A stretch of DNA of 64,000 bases from the NCBI RefSeq assembly GCF_000523275.1, contig NZ_ATHQ01000001.1:769080-833079 (forward strand), read 5' to 3'. The notes under the pieces are model-generated. The model made no database searches. It saw nothing but the letters and a program-made list of their open reading frames with translations, and had not been told where the DNA came from. Below are positions 30,132-40,925 of the stretch, one piece after another. The translations under genes and the position numbers were made by a program. This stretch comes from Lebetimonas sp. JH292 (GTDB taxonomy: Bacteria > Campylobacterota > Campylobacteria > Campylobacterales > Nautiliaceae). Each line of letters begins with the position of its first letter. The stretch's first letter is position 1.

Positions 30132-30600
30132 AGTTTATCAGTAGTTACTCCTACTTTTAATAGAGCTAATAAACTTCATAGAGTGTTTAATAGTATAAAT
30201 AATCAAACATTAAAAAAAAGTGATGATAAATATATTATTGAAGTTTTATGTAAAGACCAGTTTGGAAATAGAGTTGGATGTAATTTTCCTAAAGAAGGGG
30301 TTGTCCTTCTTAAAGAGAGTGTATTTAAATGGAAAAATTTACCATTAGGTGAAACTTGGGCTGCTATAAATTCTAAAAATTTAAAAAAATATTTTGTTAT
30401 TCCAGAATAATGAAATTATTAGCTTTTATTTGTGATTCATATAGTTCTACGGACTTATTATAAAAAAGAAGATGATAATATTAGCAATAATATTAGACAA
30501 AAATATCTAACAAAGTATTTGAAAATTGCTTGGCGATATCCAAAAGTCTATTTAAAGCATATTATTAAGTTAATCTATTTTTCGTGGAAGGTTAGGAATG
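30129..30600 (+). pseudogene. GT2-family glycosyltransferase, truncated
   Basis: LSLSVVTPTFNRANKLHRVF is a GT2 start. Then sequence jumps to KDQFGNRVGCNFPKEGVVLL and KWKNLPLGETWAAINSKNL, and in later frames IAWRYPKVYLKHIIKLIYFS. The DxD-containing centre is gone. It lies in the pgl-like block between the flippase and a methyltransferase. Confidence 0.75.
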
Positions 30601-31060
30601 GAGCAAGATAAAGCAGGAGAAAATTATTGGAATTCAGTTTGGAAGGAAAAATAGGTTATAGATGAGATAGATATTAATTATTATACAAATAGACTTCTTC
30701 ATAACCTATATCAAAAATATTTTAAATTTGATGAGATTGGTTGTGCATTATCTGCAAATCTTTTATATTTTAATAAATATTTTGGTTATCAAATTAATGG
30801 ATTTGATTATGAAGTAGACGCTGTTATAAAGCTAATATTTTTCATCGTTTTTTTTCAATAGAGGAGACAGACAAATATGATATATTAACTTCTTTTGGAG
30901 TATTTGAACATTTTGAAAATATTGAAGATAGTATTGCTCATACAAGGCAAAAAGTTACTAAATAAAATATACTTCGTAAGTTGTTAGCGATACCAGGAAA
31001 ACCTATATATTACCTTTACAAACTAACTAAAATACCTTTTGATTCTAAAAATATTTCTCC
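30598..31060 (+). pseudogene. Class-I SAM methyltransferase remnant
   Basis: MEQDKAGENYWNSVWKEK starts a small methyltransferase common in glycan clusters. Then EIDINYYTNRLLHNLYQKYF, FDEIGCALSANLLYFNKYFG (degenerate SAM motif I) and, in another frame, SFGVFEHFENIEDSI (post-I/II region). The end reads PFDSKNISPHNIS. The middle is deleted and several frameshifts are present. Confidence 0.72.
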
Positions 31061-31690
31061 TCATAATATTTCATATCTCTTCCGGTGGCGCAGAAAGAGT
31101 AATGTCAATTCTTGCTAATAAATTTGTTGAAACGAGAGAAGTTGTAATTGTTACAATGGCAAAAACTGACTCTTTCTATCCTTTGCATAAAAATATTAAA
31201 CATATTAAACTTGATCTATTAAAAATTTCAAATAATATTTTCCAAAGTGCTATGAATAATTTATACAATAAAAGCTATTGTAAATGCTTTTATAACGCAA
31301 ACTTATGCAGATCTTAAAAATTATAGTTTTTTAAAGCATTCTTATGTAATCTATAATCCCTGAAAGTTTTGACACAAATATAAAAAAACAAAATATAGTT
31401 TCTATACATTGCTGGAGAAGGTAATGAAAGAAAAAATTTAGAAAAATTAATAAAAAATTTTAATTTAGAAGAAAAAGTAATACTTCTAGGAAAAAGAAAA
31501 GATATTTTTGAATGGTATAAAAAGTTGTTAGCTTTGATTGCCCTTATGGACCTAATGAGATTATAGAAAATGGAGTAAATGGAATTTTAGTAGAAAATCA
31601 AAATATCGAAAAATTAGCTTTTTCTATACAAAAGTTAATAGATGACGAAAATTTAAGAAAAAAACTATTTTTTATCAAAATATTTATAAA
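31060..31690 (+). pseudogene. GT4-family glycosyltransferase (PglH/PglJ-like), broken
   Basis: ISSGGAERVMSILANKF is the usual GT4 acceptor-loop start found in PglH/PglJ. Later frames give LNLEEKVILLGKRKDIFEW-like and CPYGPNEIIENGVNGILVEN-like sequence. The catalytic E-x7-E part is deleted between FEWYKK and FDCPYGP. About 210 codons of an expected 360 remain. Confidence 0.75.
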
Positions 31691-32378
31691 ATTAAAAATT
31701 AAAAGAGAAGAATATTTTTCAGAATTTGAAATAAAAGCTATTAATTTAGAAAAAAAAGGAAGATATGATTTTAGTTTTTATTTTAAGTATAAAAAATTAT
31801 TAAATGAAATTAATCCTATTTATTCTTTTTTAGGTGAAATGAATCTTTTTTCTTTATGGTGTAAACCTAAACAAACAAAACTTATTTGGGGATTTAGAGC
31901 AGCTTCTATTTTGGTTACAAAAAAAGTTTTCAGGAAAAGTAGATAAGATTATTGCAAATTCTTATGCAAGTATTGAGTTTCATAAACAAGAGGGATTTTT
32001 TATGAATAAAAAAAAAGAATTTAAAAAAAATATATATTAATCAAAAATGGTTTTTAGCAAAGCTGCAAAAAAAATATTGGAAAATTATAAAAATGTAAAA
32101 ATTTTTGCTATTGGTGGTGGGAATGTAAATATAAAAAAAGAGTGTGAAGAGATACTAGGGATTATAATAATACAAAATTCATCTGGTTGGGGAAAAAGAC
32201 AAATGTGGAAGATTTTTACAGTGGATTTGATATAGCTTCTTCTTCTTCTTCTTTTGGAGAGGGATTTAGCGAGCTGTGAGGCTCCTTGTGTAGTAGGGAT
32301 AGTGCTTTAATAGTTGGAGATTGTGGAATAGTTGTTAAGCCAAATAGTGTGGAGGATTTATATCAAGGAATAGACTAA
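31690..32378 (+). pseudogene. GT4-family glycosyltransferase, broken
   Basis: The first frame gives EYFSEFEIKAINLEKKGRYD, then YSFLGEMNLFSLWCKPKQTK with LIWGFRAA, followed in another frame by IANSYASIEFHKQEGFFM and KILENYKNVKIFAIGGGN. The GEGF donor-site motif is seen at SSFGEGFS near 32255, and GDCGIVVKPNSVEDLYQG ends the gene. Frameshifts near 31905, 32030, 32160 and 32280. Confidence 0.78.
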
Positions 32379-32379
32379 A

Positions 32380-33700
32380 AAAAGGAGACAAAAAATGTCC
32401 TGATGACAGAGGAGAATTTATAGATAAGAGACTTTCTATTCTTGATTTAACTACGCATGGTCATCAGCCAATGGAGTTTGAAAATTTGGTTTTAGTTTAT
32501 AATGGAGAGATTTATAATTATCAAGAAATTAAAAAAGAGCTTGAAAAAGAAGGGTATAGATTTTTTTCTAATAGCGATAGTGAAGTTTTATTAAAAGCTT
32601 TTCATAAATGGGGTAAGGAAAGTATAGATAGATTTAGAGGAATGTTTGCTTTTGCTGTATATGATAAATTAAATAAAAAACTTACTCTTTGTAGAGATAG
32701 AGTTGGAGTTAAGCCTCTTTATTACTATTTTGACGGTAAAAATTTTATTTTTGCAAGTGAATTAAAAGCTATTAGAAAATATAAAAAATTTGAAATAGAC
32801 AAAATTTCTTTGGCTCAGTTTTTTGAGTATGGATATATTAGTAGAGATAGAAGTATTTTTGAAGGAGTTAAAAAATTACTTCCTGCTTATTTTTTAGAAT
32901 TTCATTTAGAAACTAAAAAAATTAATTTAAAACAATATTGGAAATTTAAAAATTATTTTAATGTTTCTGCAAAAAAAGAAGAAGATATTATTGATGAATT
33001 AGAAGAAATATTAATTGAAGGTATTAAATACAGAATGGTTAGTGATGTTGATGGAATATATTTTAGGCATAAATGAAGCAAAAGAAATTTTATTAAATAA
33101 ATTTAGTGATATTTATGATGAACCATTTGGAGATAGCAGTGGAATATGGAGGAGATGAGCTTAATAAATATTCTTATCAAAAAAACTTGGTTTTTTAAAA
33201 AATATTTTAAAAGAAAATGACTGGCAATTTATTTATGAAACAATGATAAAGAATTATAGGGATGATATAAAAAATTTGGGATTAAAAGAAAATAGAGTTA
33301 TTAAAATGATGCTTTGGGATTTTTACAATTATTTACCTGATGATATTTTAGTTAAAGTAGATAGAGCAACTATGGCAAATTCAATTGAAGGAAGAGAACC
33401 TTTACTTGATAATAAAATTATAGAATATTCAGCAACAATTCTATAAAAATGGTGAAAGTAAATATATATTAAAAAAAGTTTTAGAAAAATATCTTCCAAA
33501 AGAACTTATCTATAGAAAAAAACAAGGTTTTGGAATTCCTGTTTTTGAGTGGTTTAGAAGTGATTTAAAAGAATTGTTTAAAAAATATTTTAATGAAGAT
33601 GATATTATAAGATTTACAAAACAGTTTTGAGACAGTTTAATATTTTGGAAATATAAAAAAATCTTAAAAGAAAAAAATATACGAGTTGTGAAAGGGCTAT
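32380..33700 (+). pseudogene. asnB: Glutamine-hydrolysing asparagine synthase-like, broken (copy 1)
   Basis: The glutaminase domain begins abruptly at PDDRGEFIDKRLSILDLTTH, so the catalytic Cys2 and about 25 residues are lost. YNGEIYNYQEIKKELEKEGY, RFRGMFAFAVYD and LCRDRVGVKPLYYY follow. The synthetase domain has only DEPFGDSSG, YGGDEL, LVKVDRATMANSIEGREPLL and KKQGFGIPVFEW; the SGGxDS pyrophosphate loop is deleted. AsnB-like proteins in glycan loci may amidate sugar acids. Confidence 0.85.
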
Positions 33701-33739
33701 GCCATCTCTTCAGCATAAAGATGAAATACAGGGTAAAAT

Positions 33740-34066
33740 ACAAAATTTCAATATTAATTGTAAAAAAGAAGAAAAATTTAAAAATTATTGATTATAGGAG
33801 ATGGATATTTAAGAGATGATTTAGAGTTTATGATTAAGGATTTAGGGCTTAAAGATAAGGTAAAATTATTAGGTCGTCAAAAAGATGTTTTTAGATTTTT
33901 ATTTCCAATAGTTTTACTTGAAGCTTTGTAATTTACCTGTAATTTCTACAGATTGTAAAAGCGGTCCAAGAGAAATTTTAGCACCGGATACTACCTTTAC
34001 AAAGCAGACTAAAGAAATAGAATTAGCTGAATACGGAATTTTAGTACCTGTTGGAGCTGTCCAAAA
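33740..34066 (+). pseudogene. GT4-family glycosyltransferase, C-terminal remnant
   Basis: LIIGDGYLRDDLEFMIKDLG and DKVKLLGRQKDVFRFLF, then PVISTDCKSGPREILAPDTT and EYGILVPVG, typical of the donor-binding domain of a PglH/PglJ-like transferase. The N-terminal domain is missing, and the end is joined directly to the start of the pglB remnant. Confidence 0.76.
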
Positions 34067-34069
34067 AGC

Positions 34070-35873
34070 AAAAAAAAGTATTACAAGACTTTGTTGTTTT
34101 ATATATTAGTAGCTTATATTTTTAATATATGGGTTAGGTTTATATATGTGGATATAATTTCTCAAATCCCTGTCTGGCAGTTTAACGGCACTTATATTAT
34201 AAATAATCCGGATGGGTTTTATTATGCAGAGGGTGCAAGGGATTTTATAAACGGATTTCACCAAAAAAACGACCTCTCTCCTATTTATAATGTTACTTCA
34301 GATTTTACTGCGCTTGTGAGTGAATTTTTTCATATTCCTCTGGATAAAGTAATTTTTTATTTACCAGGAATTATCGGAAGTTTGCTTGCTCTACCTTTAA
34401 TTCTGATTGGTGAAGCAATAGGGGGCGCGTTTTTAGGATTTTTGGCAGCTCTTATGGCGCCTATGGTTTGGAGTTATTATCACAGGACGATGTTTGGATA
34501 TTATGATACAGATATGTTGACGGTCGTACTCCCCACATTTGCAATATGGGGGGTGCTGTGGAGTTTAAAAAATAAAAATGTAAAATATTTCTTTTTAACC
34601 CCTTTAATTGAACTTTATAATGTAGCAAACGGTATTTTTATAATGAGTTTTGTATATTTATTATATTTGAAATTTGTAAAAAAAGAAAATATTTTTATTG
34701 AGAGTCTGTTTTTACTGTTTTTGATAGTACCTCTTTTACCAATAGATATAAAAATTAAAATAGCTGTTTTAATATTTCTACAAATATCTGTCTCTTATAT
34801 AAAAAATAAAATCAATTTAAACTTCTAAAAAATCTTTTATTTAATTGTTTTAGGAATTTATATAATTGTTATAGGAATTCCTTGGATAAATGGTGATGGA
34901 TTTAAATTTTATGTTAACACCGTAAGAGAAGCAAGTCATATCAGTTTTGACACATTGGTTCACAGAATAAGCGGAAGTTATGCAGGATTTTTTGCAGGAG
35001 CATTGGGTTATTTATTGTTAATTCTCAGATATCCTCAAATGATAATTTCTCTTCCAATGGTTGTATTAGGACTTTTTGCAGAGAGAGGCGGTCTTAGATT
35101 TACTGTTTATGCAGTTCCTTTTTTTGCGTTAGGGGATGCTTATATAGTTTATTTAATAGCAAAATTAATTTCAAAAGCATTGATTAATGAAAAAATTTCT
35201 TTTTATTCTAAGTATATAGTTTTATTAATGTTGGGGTTTATTTATCCAAATTATAAACAGTATATTACACCTGCTGCAATGAATAAAAATGAAATTGAAA
35301 CACTTGTTAAATGACGGAGGAAAACACAGCGGGGATGTCGATTTTCCAGTAAGTTTTGCCTTGACAAGGTCGGAGCTTCCTTCATATAATAGTGCAATTT
35401 TAGATGTATATTTTACTGAAAAACATTTTATTGATAAGAAAAAATTTGATTTTATAAGAGATATACAAAATTATTATAAAGTGGATATTTTTCCTACTGT
35501 TTCTGTGTTTGGTTCCATAGATATAAAAACGGGAAAATCAAAACCACTTTTTCTATAAAGCCAGATTAAAAAAACAGGGAAGATATTTATTGCTTGGACA
35601 AATCCTTATTTTAAATCAAAGAACTATACCGGTTAAAGAGATAGATTTAGTTGCGTATACGGCGGTAAGCTTTCAGTGAGAAAAGAGAGACTGAGAAAGA
35701 GTGGATTAAATTTAATTATCATGCAGAGTTACGGTGAAGGATTAATTTTAGATGACTTTTTTTATAACTCTACTTATATTCAGATGTTTATATTTGAAAA
35801 TTATTATAAGAATTTATATAAACCTATAATTATTACTCCTTATGTTAAAATTTACAAGGTGGTTAAACATTAA
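34070..35873 (+). pseudogene. pglB: Bacterial oligosaccharyltransferase PglB, catalytic motif deleted
   Basis: Transfers lipid-linked glycans to Asn in D/E-x-N-x-S/T sequons. The first 245 codons are intact, with INNPDGFYYAEGARDF (first metal Asp) and MFGYYDTDMLTVV (second metal pair). After loss of frame near 34830 come VHRISGSYAGFFAGALGYLL, then DGGKHSGDVDFPVSFALTR and the C-terminal domain to KIYKVVKH. The WWDYG motif that binds the acceptor hydroxyl should precede DGGKHSGD but is deleted near 35300. Several frame changes follow to 35680. Not functional as read. Confidence 0.9.
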
Positions 35874-37108
35874 TGTGCGGTATTACCGGGTTTAATTTTG
35901 AAGTAGATGAAAATTATATTTTTAACTCTTTACACCACAGAGGTAAATAATTTTTCTTTTTATAATCATTTAAAATTTTAAAGACTTTAATTTTAAAATC
36001 TTTATCTTTTTATTAAGTATAAAGAAAAAATGTTTGAAAAAATAGATGGGATGTTTGCTTTTGCTATTTTGAATATAAAAAAAAATACTTTATTTTTAGC
36101 AAGAGACAGAGCCGGTAAAAAACCTCTTTTTTATTATAAAAAAAATGAAAAATTTGGATATGGCAGTAAGCTTAATGTATTTAAGTTTTTAGATTTAGAT
36201 ATTGATGAGCTCAACTCCTTATAAAAAAACCAAAGAATTTCCTGCCGGAAGTTTTGCGTATGTTAATTTAGATAATTTAGATATGAAAATAGAAAATTAT
36301 TTTGCTATTTATGATGGTAAAAGACAGATTATTAGCAAGTGATGTGGAAGTCGGAGCGTTTTTAAGCGGAGGGATTGACAGTGGACTTGTGGTGGCAAAG
36401 ATAAGTGAAAAATAAAAACTTTTACTGTCAGGTTTGAAGGAAGTTTTGATGAAAGTAATTTGGCAGGATTAGTTGCTAAAAAATACGGAACGGAACATTA
36501 TTTAATAGGTGCAATTCCAAGTTATTTTGTTAGCAGGGAAGCAAGAAAATATGTAAAAGCTGTCGGTTATAGAAGATATGTGCCATTAGCGGATTAGATA
36601 ATGTTGCTAAAAATTTTAAATTTTTATTACCTTTTCTTTCTCCTAATAGTAGAGGAGTTAAAATGTTTTTATATAGGTTAATCAGGGCTTCGTATAATGT
36701 TTTATTGAATGATTTATTTGAAGATATTTATGAATTTAAAAGTAAAAAAATAGATGATTTAGATAAATTTATAAAAAATGTAAAATTTAATAATTTGGAG
36801 GAAATTAAAGAAGCCCATTTTTGAGCAAATCTTTTTTATAATATGCTCCATTACTAAAGTCTAAATATAAACTAATTTTTTTAACTACCAAATATGCCCT
36901 AAGGTTTTTAGCTAAAAAGTATCTACCACAAGAGTTAGTTAATGCTAAAAAAAAGGGATTTGAAATTCCTTTAACTGATTGGGTAAACAATGAGCTCAAA
37001 GATATTATGATGAAAATTTTATTAAAAACATATTTAATAGAAAACTAAATATTCCGGAAGAAAAAAGGGCTAAGATATCTGCTTTTCAGTCTGGAAGTTT
37101 GGAGGGCT
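35874..37108 (+). pseudogene. asnB: Asparagine synthase-like amidotransferase, broken (copy 2)
   Basis: Starts MCGITGFNFEVDENYIFNSL with catalytic Cys2, breaking after LHHRG. Then FEKIDGMFAFAILN, LARDRAGKKPLFYYK, AFLSGGIDSGLVVAKISEK (intact pyrophosphate loop), TFTVRFEGSFDESNLAGLVA and YLPQELVNAKKKGFEIPLTD. At least six frame changes or deletions are visible. Diverged from copy 1 at 32380, so not a recent duplicate. It starts right after pglB. Confidence 0.85.
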
Positions 37109-37109
37109 A

Positions 37110-37876
37110 ATGAAAATAGCGTTTCTTAGTCATTTTGATTTAATTTTATATTTTTTTAGACTACCTATTATGAAAGAACTTATAAAAAGAGGAAAGTTTA
37201 TGCTGTATGTCCAAAAGGTAATGTGTTTGATGAATTTAAAGATTACGGAGTGAATGCGGTTGAATATAAAATTGATAGAGGTAGTCTAAATCCTTTTAAG
37301 GAAATTGAGACAATAAGAAACATAAAAAAAGTAATTAAAAGTATAAAACCTTTTATGCATAAACCGAATATTTACGGAAATTTGGTTTTTCATAAAAATA
37401 CAATAAATACTATAACAGGTCTTGGCAGTTTTTTTAAAAAAAAGTAATTTTTCAAAACAGTGATGATTTAGAATATTTAGGATTGAGGATTTGGGGATAA
37501 AAAAGGATAAACCGACTGTTTTGATGATTGCAAGGGTAATTAAAGACAAAGGTGTAGAAGAATATATAAAAGCTGAGACAAGGGAAATAAGAATACATTT
37601 TTACCTGATTGGAAAAATGTAAAATTTTTAGGATTTAGAAGAGATATAAAAGAATTAATTTCCATTTGTGATATTTTTGTTTTGCCTAGTTACAGAGAAG
37701 GAGTACCAAGAACACTTCTTGAAGCCGCTTCTATGTCAAAACCGATTGTTACAACAAATGCTCCTGGATGCAGGGAAGTTGTAGAAGATAATAAAAACGG
37801 ATTTTTAGTGTCTGTTAGAGACTATAAAACAGACAAAACAGAAAATTTAAAAGTTTATGAGGTTTTAAATGTATAA
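37110..37876 (+). pseudogene. pglA: PglA-like GT4 glycosyltransferase, broken
   Basis: MKIAFLSHFDLILYFFRLPI, then DYGVNAVEYKIDRGSLNPFK, MHKPNIYGNLVFHKNTINTI with TGLGSFF, KPTVLMIARVIKDKGVEEYI, LPSYREGVPRTLLEAASMSK and TNAPGCREVVEDNKNGFLV. The EGVPRTLLEAAS block is characteristic of PglA-type alpha-1,3-GalNAc transferases. Four or five short segments are deleted. It ends where pglC begins. Confidence 0.83.
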
Positions 37877-38268
37877 AAAAGTTTTTAAACCTTTGACGGA
37901 TAAAGTTTTGGCTTTAATTTTAATTAATTTATTTTCACCTATTATGTAACGGCAATTGCAATATACCTGTGGGATGGAAGACCTGTTATCTTTATGCAAG
38001 AGCGTCCCGGATATAAAGGAAGAATTTTTAAAATATATAAATTTAGGACCCACGGCCTCTTTTAGTTGAATATTTGCCTTTATATAATGAAGAACAGAAA
38101 AAAAGACACGATGTTTTACCCGGAATTACTGGACTTGCTCAGGTTAAAGGAAGAAATGCAATAAGCTGGAGAAAAAATTTTTAATTTGATGTTTTATATA
38201 ATTTGTAAAAAAATTATAAAAGTTTTAAAACAAGAGGGAATATCCCAACAAGGACATGCCACAATGGA
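37869..38268 (+). pseudogene. pglC: PglC-like phosphoglycosyl transferase, broken
   Basis: MYKKVFKPLTDKVLALILIN is the PglC re-entrant membrane helix region. Then, in other frames, GRPVIFMQERPGYKGRIFKI with YKFRT, followed by [20 protein letters not shown]-like sequence, [13 protein letters not shown] and ISQQGHATMEYM at the end. The segment from KFRT to the PLLVEYLP-type block (including DELPQLWNV) is deleted. The catalytic Asp-Glu pair is therefore lost. Confidence 0.85.
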
Positions 38269-38269
38269 G

Positions 38270-38940
38270 TATATGCAAATGTATATACTTGTGATATGAA
38301 TCCAAGTTTGAGTGCGGCTTGCCAGGTTAGTGATTATTTTTTTAAGGTTCCAAGAGTTACCGATAAAAACGAAATTTCAGCTAAAAATAAAGAAGATTAT
38401 AAAAAAGAAGGATTTGCCTTAAAATCTTCTACTTATAAATTTTTTAAAGAAAACGGTTTTTTGACTCCTGAAATTGTAGATGATATTGAAACTGCAAAAT
38501 ATCCTCTTTTTGCATTCAATAGAAGAAGCTAAAATATTGTTAAGTAAAAATAAAAATTATGTATTTAAAGGATATATAGATGCAACAGAGTTTACAGTAG
38601 ATGTTTTTATAAATAAAAAAGGAGCGGTTATTTCAATTGTGCCAAGAGAGCGAATAGAAGTCAGATGCGGGGAAATTAATAAAGGAAGAACCAAAAAAGA
38701 CAGTTTAATTATCAGTGAAGTTAAAAGATTATGTAATAAATTAAACGAAGCATATGGCGTATTGACTATTCAACTTTTTACAAAAGATAATAAAATATCT
38801 TTTATAGAAATTAATCCCCGCTTTGGAGGTGGATATCCTTTGAGTTGGCAAGCGCGCTGATTATGCTAAATTTTTGATAGATGATTATCTAGGAAAAGAA
38901 CTGAAATAATAATGTTAAGATATGACAATGAGGAAGCGGT
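38270..38940 (+). pseudogene. ATP-grasp ligase (carbamoyl-phosphate-synthase-like), broken
   Basis: CDMNPSLSAACQVSDYFFKV with PRVTD opens an ATP-grasp protein; then TYKFFKENGFLTPE, YVFKGYIDATEFTVDVFINK, VPRERIEVRCGEINKGRTKK and ITFIEINPRFGGGYPLSW-like sequence, with the metal-binding E-x-NPR motif. About 60 residues are missing in the N-terminal domain, with frameshifts near 38520 and 38855. It lies between pglC and pglE, where C. jejuni has pglD. Confidence 0.83.
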
Positions 38941-39300
38941 AAAATTTTTGATAAGTTAATAAAAACTTTTAATATTGATACTGATGTAAAAAAACTAATA
39001 GAAATTTATAGATTTCATAAACCAAATATAAAGAAATTTTAGAATTTAAAGTATTATAAAGCTTTAATTAGCGATGGATATTATATGATGCAGCAGAATA
39101 AATTTTTAGCTTTAAATTTAGATAAATATATAAAATATCCCATTTTTACAGATTTTTATCATACTAAAAAACGAATTAAAACCTTTTAAAATGGTTATGG
39201 AAAAATTTCCTAATAAACAATATGTATATATATCAGACCAACAAAAGAGTTTGAAGAAAAATTAAAAATTAAAAAAACAATTAAATAATAAAGAGATAAA
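38941..39300 (+). pseudogene. HAD-superfamily hydrolase remnant
   Basis: FDKLIKTFNIDTDVKKLIEI with YRFHKPNIK, then KALISDGYYMMQQNKFLALN with LDKYIKYPIFTDFY (HAD motif II region) and KPFKMVMEKFPNKQYVYI-like sequence before a truncated end. The N-terminal DxDxT nucleophile segment is lost at the junction with the ATP-grasp gene. HAD and ATP-grasp proteins are often neighbours in this type of locus. Confidence 0.7.
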
Positions 39301-39321
39301 TCTGTTTTAGTATATAAAAAA

Positions 39322-40479
39322 TTGTCAAAAACTACATTTTTAGGGCGTATAAGTGATAAAAGTATACCACAAACAAATAAAAATGTCAATAAAATTTATC
39401 TCTCACCTCCTCATATGAGTGGAAAAGAAATAGAGTATGTAAAAAAAGTGTTTGAAAGCAATTATATAGCGCCTCTTGGAGAATTTGTGAATAAATTTGA
39501 AGAATCAGTAAAAAATTATACCGGTGCAAAAGCCGCCCTGGCTTTATGCAATGCCACGAGTGCACTTCATCTGGCTTTAAGGGTACTTGGAATAAAAGAT
39601 TCTAAAGTGGCGGTGCCAACTTTTACTTTTATAGGTTCGGTTAATCCGATTTTGTATGAAAGAAATGAACCTGTTTTTATAGATGTTGATGAATATTGGC
39701 ATATGGATGCAGAGCTTTTAGAAAAGGGAATCAAAGAAAATGATATAAAAGCGGTAATTTTACCTCATATTTACGGACAGGTTGCCGACATTGAGCCAAT
39801 AAAAGAATTATGCGAAAAAAATGGTATTTATTTAATAGAGGATGCGGCTGAGAGCCTTGGTGCGTATTAGGGAAATGGAGAATGGAAAATTGTGCATAGT
39901 GGGACAATAGGGGTCTTTGGGGTATATAGCTTTAACGGAAACAAACTCTTAACTACAAGCAGCGGAGGAGTATTAGTTAGTAATAATGAAGAACTTATAA
40001 AAAAAGCGAGATTTCTCTCAACTCAGGCAAAAGAGAGTGAATTTATAGAGTATATGCATAAAGAAGTAGGGTTTAATTATAGAATGAGTAATGTATTAGC
40101 AGCTATTGGAGTAGGGCAGATGGAAGTAATTGAAGAGAGGATTGCTAAAAAAAGGAAAGTTTTTGAATGGTACAGGGAATTTTTAGATGAAGAGTTTATG
40201 CCTGAACTTCCGGATACCAGAGGCACAAGATGGCTTACAACTGTGATTTTTAAAAATAAAAATCCATGGGAGGTTATGAAAAAATTAAGAGAAAATAATA
40301 TTGAAAGCAGACCTCTTTGGAATCCAATGCATCTTCAACCTCTATTTAAAGGTGCTAAAAGTTATTTGAACGGAAAAAGTGAAGAGTTATTTAAAAAAGG
40401 GCTTTGTCTTCCGAGCGGGACTACTTTAACAAAAGATGATGTCAAATATATTTGTGAGGTAATAAATGAGGTTAAGTGA
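39322..40479 (+). pseudogene. pglE: PglE-like DegT/DnrJ/EryC1 aminotransferase interrupted by heptads with a TAG
   Basis: A PLP aminotransferase that adds the 4-amino group to the UDP-4-keto sugar made by PglF. The first half has LSPPHMSGKEIEYVKKVFES, LCNATSALHLALRVLG and LIEDAAESLGAY. The second has HSGTIGVFGVYSFNGNKLLT (PLP lysine) and FNYRMSNVLAAIGVGQ. Both halves are in the same frame. They are separated only by a TAG and about eight codons encoded by heptad sequence (39871-39891), where relatives have about four residues. The true start may be downstream of 39322, near KIYLSPP. Confidence 0.88.
39868..39891 (+). repeat. Heptad insertion with in-frame stop inside pglE
   Basis: TAG followed by GGAAATG, GAGAATG, GAAAATT. 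The same unit type is common in intergenic arrays. It keeps the reading frame but introduces the stop. Confidence 0.82.
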
Positions 40480-40709
40480 AAAAGAGATTTTATCTGCAGT
40501 AGAGTAGATGATAATTTAAAAGGCGGTGATATAGATTTGTATATTGTTTCTTCAAACGCTAATTTAGAAAAAGACAGAATTTTTAGCTTCATCTAAAAAA
40601 GTTAATAGGTGATAGAAAAATTGATGTAGTAATAAATAAAAAAGGGCTTATTGAGAAAAATGCAAAAAAAGGTATATTATTATGGAAGAATTAAAAGAGT
40701 TAGCGTATA
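40466..40709 (+). pseudogene. MNT-type nucleotidyltransferase remnant
   Basis: MRLSEKEILSAVE, then in another frame DDNLKGGDIDLYIVSSNANL with the G-x-D-x-D pair of minimal nucleotidyltransferases, and GDRKIDVVINKKGLIEKNAK. The GS-RA-motif preceding the catalytic Asp pair is deleted. MNT proteins usually pair with a HEPN partner as a type VII toxin-antitoxin system. Confidence 0.65.
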
Positions 40710-40925
40710 GCGATAAATACATTTATGCTTTAATTGATTATAATGCTTTACTTCAAAAAGAAATTGATTCGGATTTTTTAGAGGATGTGGAAAATAGAAG
40801 ATCTTCAGGAAATAGATAGTTTTGCTATTCCTTTTAGGGATGTTTTAGATATTTTAGAAAAATTAGAAATAATTGAAGCTGATGAATGGATTAATTTATT
40901 TCCAATTACTTTCAAACTATTTATC
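40682..40925 (+). pseudogene. HEPN-like partner of the MNT protein, remnant
   Basis: MEELKELAYSDKYIYALIDY with NALLQKEIDSDFLEDVE, then DLQEIDSFAIPFRDVLDILE and EIIEADEWINLF. Helical and acidic, immediately downstream of and overlapping the MNT-like gene, which is the basis for the call. The RNase motif (R-x4-6-H) is not seen because the C-terminus is cut off at the junction with pglF. Confidence 0.45.

Noticed and set aside
32471-37108. Tandem duplication of asnB
   Set aside because: The two copies are clearly diverged and separated by pglB and a glycosyltransferase, so they are paralogues with separate histories, not a recent duplication.
39322-40479. Intein or selenocysteine/pyrrolysine-type TAG decoding in pglE
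   Set aside because: No intein blocks are present, and the insert is ordinary heptad sequence; one TAG gives no support for recoding.
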